DNA of 64,000 nucleotides. Source: Syncephalastrum monosporum B8922. Taxonomy: Eukaryota > Mucoromycota > Mucoromycetes > Mucorales > Syncephalastraceae. The notes beneath the pieces are model-generated. The model searched no databases. It was given only the letters and a program-made list of their open reading frames with translations, and was not told the origin of the DNA. This document shows positions 34,714-46,111 of this stretch, one piece after another. Every line of letters starts with the position of its first letter. Position 1 is the first letter of the stretch. The stretch lies in contig JNEN01000820.1 in assembly GCA_000697355.1 (NCBI GenBank), forward strand, positions 43,963-107,962. Reading direction: 5' to 3'. Made by a program: the position numbers and the translations under genes.

Positions 34714-37485
34714 ATGGACCTGACGCCGAAGCAACTCCATTATTTCAAACGACAGCTCCTGTCGCTTCAGCTGCGAGACGAGCTCGACGCGATGCTCGAG
34801 TGCCCTGATCTGACCCCATTGTTGGGTGAAAAGTCAATCGCAGCCGATGCACGATTCCCGTTCCTGCGCTACGTCTTTCAGCATATTGTTGTCGAGTTTC
34901 CGCTTCTGAAGAGTGGACGTCAGGATGACTTTTGGCAGCGGTGTCACGAATTTCTGCAAGAATTTCGCAAAGTCCAGCTGAATACCTACGTCCCGAGCCA
35001 GGCCGATGCTTCACAGCGCCTAGCCATGATGCGCAAGCTCGAAAAGACCTTGATCTTGGCTCTCAACCTAGGTATCAAGACCGTCCAGGGCCAGGAAGAG
35101 AGTATCAAGGTCACCCCAGACGATTTGCAGACCGCCAGTGATACAAGTAGCACCCGCAGCAGCACGCACAAGGCCACAGATCAGACTACCGAGGATGGGA
35201 GTCATTCTGGCAGCGATGACGGTATCAAAAGCACCCAGATGGATCAGCCGATTGACGTCAACGTGGTGCTGGTGGTAGGTTTCCTAAATAAATTAAAAAA
35301 AAAAGAGTCATTCTGGCGTGCGTGACTAAAAAAAAAGTGATATTGTCATTTTAGCGGCACGTGCGTTCAGGGCGGTTTCGAGCGCACAATGAATTCATCG
35401 TCGAGGCGACCTATGGATCCACCACGTACCACGTCGCGCGCCGCCACGGTCAGTTCCGAGTGCTCTATGATCGCTTGCGGGCCGAGTTTCCCACCAAGGT
35501 ACCGCTTGTCCCCACCAAAGCTGCCAAGGATACCAGCACCTTGTATCGCGAAAAGGACCGCTTGGCGCTGCGCGCCTACCTGCGCCGTATTGTCGCCAAG
35601 CCCAAACTTGCCCGGCACCCTGCCTTGTTTGAGTTTCTGACGACGGACCCGATCCAGTTATCAGACGCGGAGCAAAAGGACGTCCAGGCTCGGATCGTTG
35701 CGGATGAGCAGCGCGCCGAGCAGGAGCGTCTGTTTCGACAAGAGATCGACGACCGTGTCGTGGCACTCAACGACCTTCTCGAGATGCTCAAGAAACAGGT
35801 CATGCAGCCCGGCGGTCTCGTGAATGTCATTGAGACCATCAAGGCTACCGCGCTCCTCAAAGATTTGCCGGACTCGCTCCGCCAAGCATTCGAATGGGGC
35901 CGCATCAAGTAAGTCTGCTGTGCGGTGGATTCCATCGACACAGGTCGAACTGACAACTCTTTCCATTTTAGTTTTGCGTTTACGCTACACAAGAATTTCG
36001 TCACGGATGACTCGGCCACGGAGAACATTGCGACGCTGAAACGCACCCATGGTTTCATGCCTTATCGCACCATGGCGACCATCCTCAAGCTGTCCAACCC
36101 GATGGCCATCGTCAAGGGTGTCCTCGACCTCTTCTTGGCCCAGCCCTTGGGTGGCCGCAGCTTGTTTCAAAGGTACCTTGAGCCATCTATATGACAGGAC
36201 ATTGCTAAATTCATGTGTGATATGTAGGATCATTCTCGCCAACATGCAGGATGACACCAAGGCGCTTCAAAAGGAGATTGACGCCCTCGAACGCAAGATT
36301 GGCGACCCTGTCTTATGTGCCAAGGTCGCAAACGCAGTGAGCACGCCCCTCGGCGATGACGAAGAAGCGCGGACACGTAAGATAACTCAGTCCATAAACA
36401 ACCCAGTGTTCACTTTCTGATTAGGCGGGACGCCGATGATGGAGACGCTGACGCTGCTCCAGCGAGACGACGTGGCACCCGCGCTTGGACCTGAGCAGAT
36501 TCTGAAGATCGCGCAAGTGCACCCAGACCACAAGGGCAACGCCAAGGCGCGTAAACGGGTCAAGCAGCTCCACGCGCTCTGGGTCCTGCAAGCCCGTAAG
36601 CGCGAGCAGGAGCTCTTGATGACGCTCGTGTTCCAGGGCATCACAGGCGAGCTTCTCAAGGAGTTGTTTGCCATCTTCTACCAGCCCCTCGCCCAGGTCT
36701 ACAAGGCGGCCAACATTGGCGAGTCGATCCAGCACCTGGCCGCGTTTGTGGACGACCTGCTCGCGCTGATTGACAGCCTCGACGTCGAGGTCGGCACCAA
36801 CACGGTCGAGCCCTTTGTCGCGCTCGTGCAGCGCCACGAGCAGAACTTTTACCAGTTTGTGCACCGCGTGCACGCCCAAGACACGTCGCACCTCTTTGAC
36901 GAGCTGATTGCGTACGTCGACCACGTCCTGTCGTCCATCGCCCACGGTATCTTGCCGGGCGAGCGGCTCGACCTGGACACGACCGTGCGCACGGCCCGTG
37001 TGCCGGCGGAGGCGTATCCGGCGCTGCGCGCCGAGATGGACGCGCTGTGCGAGCACCGGCGCCAACAAAAACTACAGCATCTGCGTCGTACACGGCGCAA
37101 GGTGGCGGGCACGACGGCCCGAGAAGATTACGACGAGCTGCTCAAGCTCTTGCCGGAGGGCACCGATGCGACGGGGATTCTTGATGATATCGAAGAGATT
37201 GACGAGCATGACGCGAGTCGGTCGGACGACGAAGACGAAGATGAACACGATGACAGGAGAAGCATTCGTAGTACGTCCAGTACTAATACCAACCGCAGCA
37301 GCAGCAGTAATAGCAGCAGCAGCAGCAGCGGGATGGGCCAGCGCAGCGACAGCGGGTTGAGCCTCGGCTCGGCGGATGGACCCAAGCTCGAATGGATACC
37401 CAAGATTGTGCCCTTCTTTGTGAGCGACGTCCAGAAAATGATGGACGGCGCGCTGCGTCAGAGCGCCATCAAAAAGACAGCTTGA
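34714..37485 (+). CDS. Lec1-like protein with PXB, PX and DUF3818 domains
   Basis: Exons 34714-35274, 35355-35908, 35972-36172, 36228-36376 and 36425-37485 give 841 residues. Residues about 1-130 match the PX-associated PXB domain (MDLTPKQLHYFKRQLLSLQL). A PX domain follows at about 190-295 (RHVRSGRFRAHNEFIVEATY; 'VPLVPTKAAKDT' and 'LALRAYLRRIV' in the lipid-pocket region). The C-terminal half is the helical DUF3818 region (AIVKGVLDLFLAQPLGGRSL; 'GITGELLKELFAIFYQPLAQ'), then an acidic and Ser-rich tail, ending with a conserved segment 'EWIPKIVPFFVSDVQKM'. The order is that of yeast Lec1 (YPR097W), implicated in lipid and ergosterol distribution. A poly-T tract lies immediately before the ATG. 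Confidence 0.88.
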
Positions 37486-37679
37486 ATTCATATTCATACT
37501 TAATTCCTTTGTTATTGTACTCATGAATCTATCTCTACTCCACTCTATCCACCTACACACCTACACACCATCTTAATCGTGCATTACCCGTGATATTTTT
37601 CCATAAGAAAGCAAAGCATCGACGCATTATACTGTAATTTCATATATATTTCCTAATTAACAACCCAGCAAGCGAATGT

Positions 37680-38449
37680 CTACCAAGCTTCGGTGCCTGT
37701 CTGGTCAATGGTATCCAACAAGATATCGCGGAGATGCTCCCACCGCACAAGACATGCGCCGGCCGAGTGGCGATTCTCGAGCTTCGTTTCGCATGCATCC
37801 CAGTGGCCCAGCTGAGTGAGGGCATGGAGCATCAGGATCCGGTCGTCTTCTTCTGTCCATGGGCTTTCGGCCTCGTCGGTCTCAGTGTACATGTTCGAGT
37901 ACGGCGTATGCACCTCCTCCATCGCTGTGGCCGGCGTCGCTGGCGCAGAATGTTGGGTATTGTTGGCACTGGAGTCCTTGCTGGCTTGGTGAGCGGTTGA
38001 AATAACGTGCTGCATTATATCACGTGTGACTGGATGCCGTTGAGCCGCTGCGAATGGGTCAGCCTCTGCCGTATTCCTTGGGGAAGCGGCTCCCTAGTAC
38101 ACTTGTGTGAGTATTCCAGCCTGTCTAGTTAGCTCTACTCATTCCATGCTTACCGACGAGTTGTTGCCCCGAAGCTGTGCCAGAGTACGCATGCGAGCCG
38201 CTAATGCATCCATGAGCCATTTCAGTTCAATGCGCTTTGCTGGGATCTGTTCTGTGTACCTCTGCGCTGGCGGGTATCTCGAGAGCCGGTGCCGAGGCGT
38301 GAACGCTTAAAGTTTTGAATGCAGTGGTGGACGGTCGATGCACGAAGACCGACAATGTCGCCAATCTCGGCATCGCTCAGACCCTCGTAGTGGGCACCGA
38401 GCATCAGCCATCGTTGGCCTTCGTCAATACGTGGTCGCTGTATCGTCAT
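37680..38449 (-). CDS. Putative HTH plus Myb/SANT-like DNA-binding protein (exon junction uncertain)
   Basis: The first exon (from the ATG at 38449) encodes a homeodomain-like helix-turn-helix: 'DEGQRWLMLGAHYEGLSD', then 'AEIGDIVGLRASTVHHCIQN'. A second coding block includes 'RIELKWLMDALAARMRTLAQ', and after an intron at about 38101-38154 continues to a Myb/SANT-like unit 'SPWTEEDDRILMLHALTQLG' and a TAG at 37680-37682. Blocks one and two are in different frames; a 38-bp intron starting GTTCAC (after TTTAAGC) and ending CCAG would join them exactly, giving an HTH-helix-Myb protein, but the donor is weak. Otherwise these are two small genes or one broken gene. It may be transposon-derived or a transcription factor. 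Confidence 0.45.
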
Positions 38450-39520
38450 AGGAGGAGTGTGGGATATAGAAGGAAACGGTGGATGCTCACTGATTGGCTG
38501 GAAGAAACTTAAAAGGGCAATATAGAAGATTTGGTTTCATTCATCAGTTTCTTGCAAAAGATAAGAAATTAGTCCTAAGAAAGGTCTTTCCGTCCCTCAA
38601 AGATGGTTCACCAACTGCTACCAAGCGTCTCTATTTCAAGCTGACAACTCTATTACTGGGCTCGTTCCTACTTATACAAAGTCGTTGTCGGCGAGTTGCG
38701 CAGAGACGAGTCGTAGAAACCCGGCCCATGTTACACCGATCGGGACTGTAAGCAGCTGCATGACGAGAGAACCAGATCCCCAAAATTGCGAAAGGAGCTC
38801 CCCCTCTCACTCCCGAACATGGTGCCCGCCACTTGCCATCAGCACCCACACCCTCTTTCACTCTTTACAGACGTCCCGTTTCTCTGGCAGATAAATTCCC
38901 ATCCACACCTTTTTAGAAAGTCGCACTTACGTCCCTTGTTAACTTCTATCTCTTTTGCTCGCCCTATTTATTCATTCAGGGACATATTGCTAAGAACCAT
39001 ATTTCTAATCGCAAGCCATAGTCGAGATTTTATAAACCCTCCTACGAAGCACAGTAGTAGACTTGACTTACTTGCCCCTGTACCTCAGCGATAAATTTTA
39101 TATAAAGCGTCTGCTATGCTTTCTTTTATATTGTATGAGCTACATGTGGGGTTAGAAATATGTAGTGTCGCCACAGACCAACATATTACAAGGTCTGCAT
39201 TTTCATTCGGTGTGGATAGCGGTGGACTCCCGTCCATTAATGTCACACACTGTATCATATAGATACGTATGCATGAATAGCGAGAAATGAAAGGCATGTG
39301 TCGATCAATCAACAAACACTTCCCGCAGGTCTTCCATTACATAATATTTGTTGATTCGGCCATTACACTTGTTTTCCTACCGAATCCAGGGTATAGCGGA
39401 AAAATTCTGAATGTCGCCGAGCAGACACCATAAACTTGAAACCACAGAAAGAGGTATAAAACGTACGGTACGGCAGAAGTGGATGAAGGGCATCATATCA
39501 TTACATCGCCTTATCTCACT
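38450..39520. other. Intergenic region of 1.1 kb
   Basis: No supported gene. The last 100 bp contain the TATA box of the secreted peptide gene (listed separately). Confidence 0.5.
39455..39460 (+). promoter_or_regulatory. TATA box of the His/Gly-rich peptide gene
   Basis: TATAAA within GAGGTATAAAACG lies 60-66 bp upstream of the ATG at 39521. This is the clearest TATA element in the window and suits a strongly or conditionally expressed secreted-peptide gene. Confidence 0.5.
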
Positions 39521-39850
39521 ATGAAGTTCGCTCTTGTTACTCTCGGTGCACTCGCTTTTGCTCTCGCTACTGCTGCTGCCCCTTCTGAGCAGCCTGTAGT
39601 CGATACTTCTGTTCAGGCGGACGGGTGAGTTCAGAGAGGGAGAGGGTGATTTGATCGCTCATGGATGATATGCTGCGTTAGCCATGGTCATAGACATGGA
39701 CACGGACATGGCGGCGCTTGGCACCGTCACCATGGCAAAGGACACGGCCACGGTGGCCATGGAGGCCATGGTGGAAGAAACGGTCACGACGGTGGAGAAG
39801 AAGGTCGCCACGGTGGCAAAGGCGGCTGGCACGGCAAGGACGATGACTAA
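39521..39850 (+). CDS. Small secreted His/Gly-rich peptide
   Basis: Exons 39521-39624 and 39682-39850 give 90 residues. Residues 1-20 form a signal peptide (MKFALVTLGALAFALATAAA), followed by a short acidic pro-like segment and then about 50 residues dominated by His and Gly in HGHGHGG / GGHGGH repeats, ending GKDDD. The layout is that of secreted glycine-rich or metal-binding peptides; the alternating His suggests Zn, Cu or Ni binding, but no enzymatic fold is expected. A TATA box lies about 60 bp upstream. The intron acceptor at 39680-39681 places the whole repeat in one exon. Function is unknown. Confidence 0.7.
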
Positions 39851-39968
39851 GAGGGCCATCACGCTGGGTAGTCGCCAGCCGAGACACAACAGTCCCCCAT
39901 CGTTAGGCAAATATGTGTCTTTAGTCCTTCTTGGTTATTAAATTCATGTCTATTATCTTCCTTTCTAT

Positions 39969-40940
39969 TTACAAATGGATGGCCCCCATTTTCTCTGCCA
40001 CGTGGTCAATATCGTCTGCGGCAGGTGTGGTTTGGGTGGGCTGCGGTCTAAAGTCTACCAAACGGCGGCCTGTTTGATGGAACACATAGTGATATACAGA
40101 AAAGCTGTTCTCTTGTTCAGGGTCGTCGACAGGTGAAGAGGGTATGTAAGGGTTCTGGCGCATGTGGCTGCAGACGTTGCTTTGTTTCTTGAGGACATCG
40201 AGATATCGCATGACATGAAGCAGTTCGCGCTCACCGTGTTGTTGAAAGAGGGGGTTTTTGTGGTCGAATTCAGACAAATGCAGACTGTTGTAGGGCTGGA
40301 ATACTGCTTTGGCGGGCGAATCATCCAAAAGCACTGTGTTGGTCGCATCAAACTCGGTCAGGACACTCCAGACCCGATCTAGATTCTTGTGCGTTGTGCA
40401 TTTGCGGTTGTAGTCGGCTTTCGAAAGGCCAAAGTGAGAGCGATCCCACATGAGTCTCAGGTTGGGCATGTGTTGGTTAAACAAGCGGCACATTCGAGCA
40501 ACAGAATGAGGCTGCGCTGAGCTCCACACCATAACCGTAAAGTGTTCGAAAATGTAATCGAGGAAGCGATCCTGGTACGGCCGCACATACATCGACGATC
40601 GTTGGACTCGAGAAACGAGAGTGCCGTTCAAATCCAAAATGAGCAGCTTCTTGGAGGGAGTGTCCTGCTCCACCGATGGCTCAAGAGACACAGCCTTGTA
40701 TGCTTCTGTAGGACCAAGAGCGGATCCAGCTGAAGAAGATTGGAACGGAGCGGCCTTGGCAGAAAGGGACGACGGCTCACGCCCTGATGTGTTGTCGTTT
40801 GTCATTGCGTCCGTATTGGAAGGGAAAGAAGCAGGAGATGTCTGTTGTGTCACGGTTCGTCGTTGAGCACCCGATACAGCGGTGACGATGGTGTTCAGGC
40901 GTTGTCTTGCTACCCTCAACTGTTGGACTTGTCCAAACAT
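39969..40940 (-). CDS. FCP1/NIF-type HAD-family protein with altered catalytic motif, paralog A
   Basis: A single-exon ORF of 323 residues. The N-terminus (MFGQVQQLRVARQRLNTIVT) is basic and amphipathic, resembling a mitochondrial presequence; a Ser-rich linker follows. The HAD core starts near residue 98 with 'KLLILDLNGTLVSR', then 'MYVRPYQDRFLDYIFEHF', 'VMVWSSAQPHSVARM' and 'TNTVLLDDSPAKAV', matching NIF/FCP1-like phosphatases (Tim50, SCP, FCP1). The catalytic DxDx(T/V) motif reads D-L-N-G-T: the nucleophile Asp remains but the general-acid Asp at +2 is Asn. Catalysis may be lost or changed. It is paralogous to 59975-60718, with the same substitution. Confidence 0.8.
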   Translation of the reverse strand: MFGQVQQLRVARQRLNTIVTAVSGAQRRTVTQQTSPASFPSNTDAMTNDNTSGREPSSLSAKAAPFQSSSAGSALGPTEAYKAVSLEPSVEQDTPSKKLLILDLNGTLVSRVQRSSMYVRPYQDRFLDYIFEHFTVMVWSSAQPHSVARMCRLFNQHMPNLRLMWDRSHFGLSKADYNRKCTTHKNLDRVWSVLTEFDATNTVLLDDSPAKAVFQPYNSLHLSEFDHKNPLFQQHGERELLHVMRYLDVLKKQSNVCSHMRQNPYIPSSPVDDPEQENSFSVYHYVFHQTGRRLVDFRPQPTQTTPAADDIDHVAEKMGAIHL

Positions 40941-41087
40941 CAACCAACAAAGATGCTGACGGAAAAAAAAAAAAAAAAGAATTTTTTCATCGGCAATCCG
41001 GTTTTGGTATTTGACAGGGGCATTAATGGCACAGACGATGCCAACTGAAAAAAAAAAAAAATCACATGGATTTATTGAAGCGTCTGT

Positions 41088-42255
41088 CTATAATTTTCTG
41101 AATTTGCCCTGCAGCCAGACTCGATACATTTTCAACTTCTTGCTTCGGTTCACGAGCAGCCTCCGGTCGACTGCATTCTGTTCGACGGTGTAGCTCGGTT
41201 GTGGTGATCTACGAGTAAACAGCTCCTCCACCTCTTCTGGCGTGAAAAAGTAGACGCGTGTGCCGTCGCCTCGGATGTAAAAGTTCTCCTTGAGCAGCCG
41301 CCGTTCCTTGAAACGCAGCTGAGCAAGGTCATAACGGCCGTAATCACGGAACACGACCAGACCGCCTGGTTTGAGCAACTAGACACAATGGCTTTTGTAA
41401 ACATCCTGTTGCTTGGGCCCGCTCAATTTCCACGGCGTTACTTACCTTGTGAATATTAATCATAGCCTGGTCCCATTGTTCAGGTGCGAGGGCGGACAGA
41501 ACAAAGATCAGCACGAGCACGTCCAGGCTGCCAGGTTCAACTTGCTCGGGAAGCTCGGGGCTGGCAAGGTCCCAGACAAAAGCACAGGACCGAGTGGTAT
41601 CGTACAGAGGGTTGCTTTGGACGACCTGGACGGCCGTGCTCGAGAAATCGGTCGCATACACAAAAAGATCCGGGTTCTTGCTCTGCTCCAGCAGAGGGAA
41701 TAGTGTGTTGCCTGCTCCACAGCCTACTTCAAGCACCCGCTTCGGACCCGCCTATATGCTATCCCAGTCAACACAACATCGAGTGTGCATATCCAGAATA
41801 TTACCTCGGGCAAAGTGGTAGCGAGGAGTTCTGGAAACTCGAGACGAAGCCAGTTACGATCCTTGAAGAACCGGTTCTCGTTCTTTGTGTAAAACTTGTT
41901 CCAGTATTCCGCGGGCTGGTCATAGTACTGTTCTGATCGCACCCATATGAATAACGAGTTTAATTTTTTACGGCGAGTGTGCTCTACCTTGCTCTTCAGC
42001 CGGAACAGGTGCATTGAGGTGTCTTTGGACCTGAGACTGGGCATATTGCTCCTGCTCTTCATCCCACTCTACATGATCCCTGAACTTGATCAGCCTATAT
42101 TGTTCTTCCTCTCTTTCTTCCAAGAATGGTTACCAGGCATTGTGATTGAAGACAGCTTCCTGATCGCTCAGCAGGCGCGATCCAAACTTGGCATTTAAGT
42201 TTCCGGTATCGTTGACATCGATCGCTGACGACACTCCTTTTTTATCGGGTTCCAT
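41088..42255 (-). CDS. METTL2/Trm140-like tRNA m3C methyltransferase
   Basis: Exons 42134-42255, 41988-42079, 41805-41932, 41446-41751 and 41088-41378 give 312 residues. The N-terminal part has the family signature '[10 protein letters not shown]' and '[15 protein letters not shown]'; the methyltransferase fold begins with motif I '[19 protein letters not shown]', then '[13 protein letters not shown]' and '[17 protein letters not shown]'. Proteins of this group (yeast Trm140, animal METTL2/6/8) make 3-methylcytidine at position 32 of some tRNAs using S-adenosylmethionine. There is no fused actin-binding domain as in budding-yeast Abp140. It is in tandem with the HAD paralog. Confidence 0.88.
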
Positions 42256-43749
42256 TATGTCAAGTATATCAAAGAAAGGGAAAAAAAAAGTTTGCCAGAA
42301 TGTCCGCAAATAGGTTGACAGGCTGCCTGAAACAAGGCACACGAATTCAAACTATGACCTAGAGGAACCCAATTCATAAGCAGCTGCAGCAGATAATTTG
42401 ATCTGTTGCTTGGGTTATACGCGTTCGTAAGACGGACTGCATTAACATGCATTATTATGGAGATGTTCCGGGCGGAAGAACAAAGCCTACAGCCTGTGGG
42501 CTATACATTGTATCGCTTTGGATCTCGATAGGTATGCTTGACAGTGTCGGTCACTGGTATTTGGCTGAAAAGGTGGGCTCATGGTTCATTTCAGCCCGTA
42601 GCAAAATTAAAAGAGCCCCTTCCTTTATTGTATATCACATTTTCTGACGACAAAATGGAAGACTACTGTACCAGAAACAAAATTTAATGCAGTACCAGAT
42701 CGGCACATGGATGCAAGCAATGCGATAAAAGCCGCAGCATTTATTCATTTCCGTCATTTCCTCACATACCTTATTTTTTCAACGCCTGGCCAGCCCTCCT
42801 TCCCATCGACGCTCTCTGCTGTCCTGCTGTCTTGCATGTCTGTGCCTTCTGTCCTCCTTTCATTTCGCTATTCAACATTCTGTATACCATCCTACAGTAA
42901 AACAATGAAATGTTGTCCATCAATCACATGGAATAAAAGGAAAAGTGGCATTCAAAATCTCATGTAAACATTTCCACCTGACCGAACAAAAAATACTCCC
43001 ATATGCCAAAGCAGACTGCGGCAGTCTGGACCGAACACCTAAAACGGCAACATAAATGGGTGCACGGAGCCACTCTTTTATTTTTCATCTTTCTTTTCGC
43101 TTTGAGCCAAAAGTTAGACTTGCAGGATGATGATAACTTCATTCGTGAAGCCTCATTTTTTTGAGACGTATGTGATGGACACAGCAGAAGCTATCTGACT
43201 GCGATGTAGCAAGAGTATCTACTCACTGCATGAATGATGCATACTACATATCTCTCGACTTTGGACACTCTTATAAATGGGAGCAGCAAACTCCAGTGAG
43301 CTGACCATGTACCGCTGAGAGATACTTTTGCTTATTTATTTCAATGAAAAAAACATATGAATGAGATTACTCTTTGAGGCTAAGAAATAAGCAGAGAGAG
43401 GGAGGGGGCAAGGAAGAGTGAAATAAAATTTTCATTTATTGTTCACGACGTCTTTGGTGAACAGCGAGGACGGTGTGTTTATACTGGTTAAAAGAGAAGG
43501 TATAAGGAATTGTCCTGCACATTTACAAGCTAAATTCATAACGAAGGACAGTTGTGTTGGGGGTTACAAGCAGGGATAAAAGAATGACTTCGCCTAAATA
43601 ACCTATACACCACTATACGTAGATTGTTGTAATGGGGAACGGCGAGTATGTATGAACTATATGTACGCATAAAAGCAGTTGTGTATGTACACATGGGGAG
43701 ATTTTCGCAATGGATATGTACATAATAATGCAAGGTGGTATATGTTTAC
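42256..43749. other. Intergenic region of 1.5 kb
   Basis: AT-rich. The short ORFs lack family similarity and no RNA gene is recognised. It includes the methyltransferase promoter and the kinase 3' flank. Confidence 0.5.
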
Positions 43750-45983
43750 CTAGGTTTTACTATCAGCATCCTTATCTTTACTCGACGACATTTTTGCAAG
43801 GTATTCGACCAGTGCAGGCGATCGTACGAGTCCTTTGAGCTGTGTCCGCGGCGACTCAATTCTGTCCAGCCACGGGTGCTTGAGGATCTCAGCAATGGTT
43901 GGGCGCTCCTCGGGATCGATTGCCAGGAGTCGCTTCACCAAATCGATACCTAAAAGTTTTGCCACTCAGTGGGATGCTTTTTAGATGCACTTGGTGGTGA
44001 GGCTCACCTTCGTCGCTGACACGATCAAATTGTTTATCAACGCACGTGACCGGATTACTCTCAATACACCGTAGCGTTTCGGATGCGGTGTACGTGTCAT
44101 GCGTGTCCACTAACGACGAGACATCTCGTTAGACATTTTATCAATATCCCATACAGAAACTTACAAAATGGATGTCGTCCGGTGAGGCATATGTACAACA
44201 TCATGCCAAGGCACCATATATCCACCTTGCTTGTAAATTTGGCCTGCATGCCGTCACGGCGGCGCAGAAGTTCTGGGGCAGCTGTTGATAGGTTAATACT
44301 TTTTTACAACTCCATCCTCTCATGTTGCACTTACCATATAGCTGCGTGCCGCAGATTGTGGAGAAAGAGTCGTCACTGTCGGGCATAAACTTGGCAAGGC
44401 CCAGGTCTGTAATCTTGACGAAGAGCTTTTCCTTGTCAACCATGAGCACGTTCTCCAATTTTAAATCGCGGTGTATCAGATTTGACTCGTGGAAGAACTA
44501 CAATGACAGATGAGCATCTCTTGTTTGCAAAATTTATTTTTATCGACTTACGTGAGTTGCATGAAAGAGCTGGTCGAAGATTATCTTCACTTCATCTTCG
44601 GTCATCGGAGGCTGACAGCTCGAGACATAATCATGCAGGTCACCATCTTTTATGCTGCTGTCATGTTAGAAAAGTTCCTAAGAAGGGCAACGAGACTTAC
44701 AGCTCCATGAAAATATAGATCTTCAAATTTTGCTCAACGACCTCCCGTATTTGCATGACACAAGGCTAGAAGTTGGTCAGTCCTAATAATGCAATGCATA
44801 GAAAAGCGATAATTACGTGAGACTTTAAAGCCATGTAAACGCTGATTTCCTGCAACAGCGTCTCTCGGTATGCGTTCAGTGTTCTTTGGTCTGGCGTTGG
44901 ATGGATCATCTTGCAAGCATAGAGCTTATTAGTTTTCTTGCATTGGGCCACTTTCACCAGACCGCAGCGGCTGCGTCCGATGGTCTCTTTAAAGTCGTAC
45001 AGCTGCTCCACGTCCACCTAGCTTTCGTCTAAGTACCGACTGTCTTTCATCATATATGTACGACTTACGTTCGAAATCAACTTGATCCGTGGGATGCGTA
45101 TGATCAGCTTGACAGCACCTATGAATGCTATGGGGGTGAGCATCAGAGAAAAGGATGATCGTACGGGTACGTTACCCGCGGTGTCGGGCTCGACAAATTG
45201 AAGGACATCGCCGTCCTTCAATTGCTGCTCACATGCCCCTGCCAACCTGGCGCCATTCAACCATGTGCCGTTTTTGCTGCAATATGACAAGGTCAGTGAT
45301 TGCGAAGAAGACCAGGCATTTGTGATTAGGTAGCTTTTGTCACTATCTCACCTTCGATCGGCCACAAAAAAGGTTTGCCCGAAAGAATTTCTTTGCACCC
45401 TCTAAACCAAAAGCATTAGGCATGTTGAAAAAGGCATAGCTACACCTACGCTGTATATGATGCAGTGCATATTCTCAACATGTGGACATGCAGGCCTACA
45501 TATGCAGTCAGCATCCATGGTCACGCGTAAAAGTTTAGCTGATGCCTACCGGATGTCCATCTTTTGCGAGGAGCCGACCGTATACCCCGAAGGGGACGTT
45601 TGGCGTATCCGCCTGTTCTGCTTGTCCAATATACGTGTCAGGGCTAAAGGTTTCAGGGCCTCCGGAGGGTCAGCATGCACATAGACCCATCGACCTGACG
45701 GCGACTCCTCGATTCCTCCAAGCCGTGATCCTGCAGGTGGATCCGAAAGGGTGAAGACGCGCATGGCGTCTTTCTGGGTAGTCCACCACCCGATCGATTC
45801 TTTGCCCGTCTCTTGGCTGGATTGCCGCCTCTGGTGTTTACTGCGCAACTGATTGGGAAGTGTCTTCTTTCCGATCCGTCCCGTTCGTACTTGGTTGGCC
45901 TCCTTAAACTTTCGAGAGGTACGTTTCTTAATGGCAGAATTAGGTGCGGTTTCGCCTGGGTTGGCTAGGTGAGTAGACAACAT
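43750..45983 (-). CDS. FHA-domain Ser/Thr protein kinase, Chk2/Rad53-like
   Basis: Twelve exons (45550-45983, 45450-45495, 45352-45401, 45176-45276, 45069-45127, 44817-45017, 44701-44765, 44552-44654, 44335-44497, 44165-44281, 44008-44109, 43750-43949) close to 546 residues. A basic N-tail is followed by an FHA domain (about 130-230) with 'CPHVENMHCIIYSRV' and 'KNGTWLNGARL'. The kinase domain has a glycine loop 'IGRSRCGLVKVA', the ATP-binding lysine in 'LYACKMI', 'IHRDLKLENVL', 'ITDLGLAKF' and 'APELLRRRDG'. FHA plus kinase defines the Chk2/Rad53/Cds1 DNA-damage checkpoint group (Dun1 and Mek1 are alternatives). Two oddities: the phosphopeptide-binding Gly-Arg is Gly-Ser here (YTVGSSQKMD), and DFG is DLG. 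It is transcribed divergently from OGG1 with 128 bp between ATGs. Confidence 0.85.
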
Positions 45984-46111
45984 TGTTGCTACGAAACAAA
46001 ATGGCAGTATGACACTTTTTCCTTTGCTGTGCGCATAATATGCTCAGAGACTCTCCGACCACATCTTCCTCTACCTTTATTTTTTCTTTCTTTTATACAA
46101 CATATTCTACT
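45984..46111. promoter_or_regulatory. Bidirectional promoter between FHA kinase and OGG1
   Basis: Only 128 bp separate the two start codons, so transcription of both must start within this segment or within the genes. No ACGCGT (MCB) element was seen. An upstream in-frame ATG for OGG1 at 46040 would shorten it further. Confidence 0.6.

Noticed and set aside
36421..37068. Reverse-strand ORF of 215 codons opposite the Lec1-like gene
   Set aside because: Shadow frame of the DUF3818 region, no family features.
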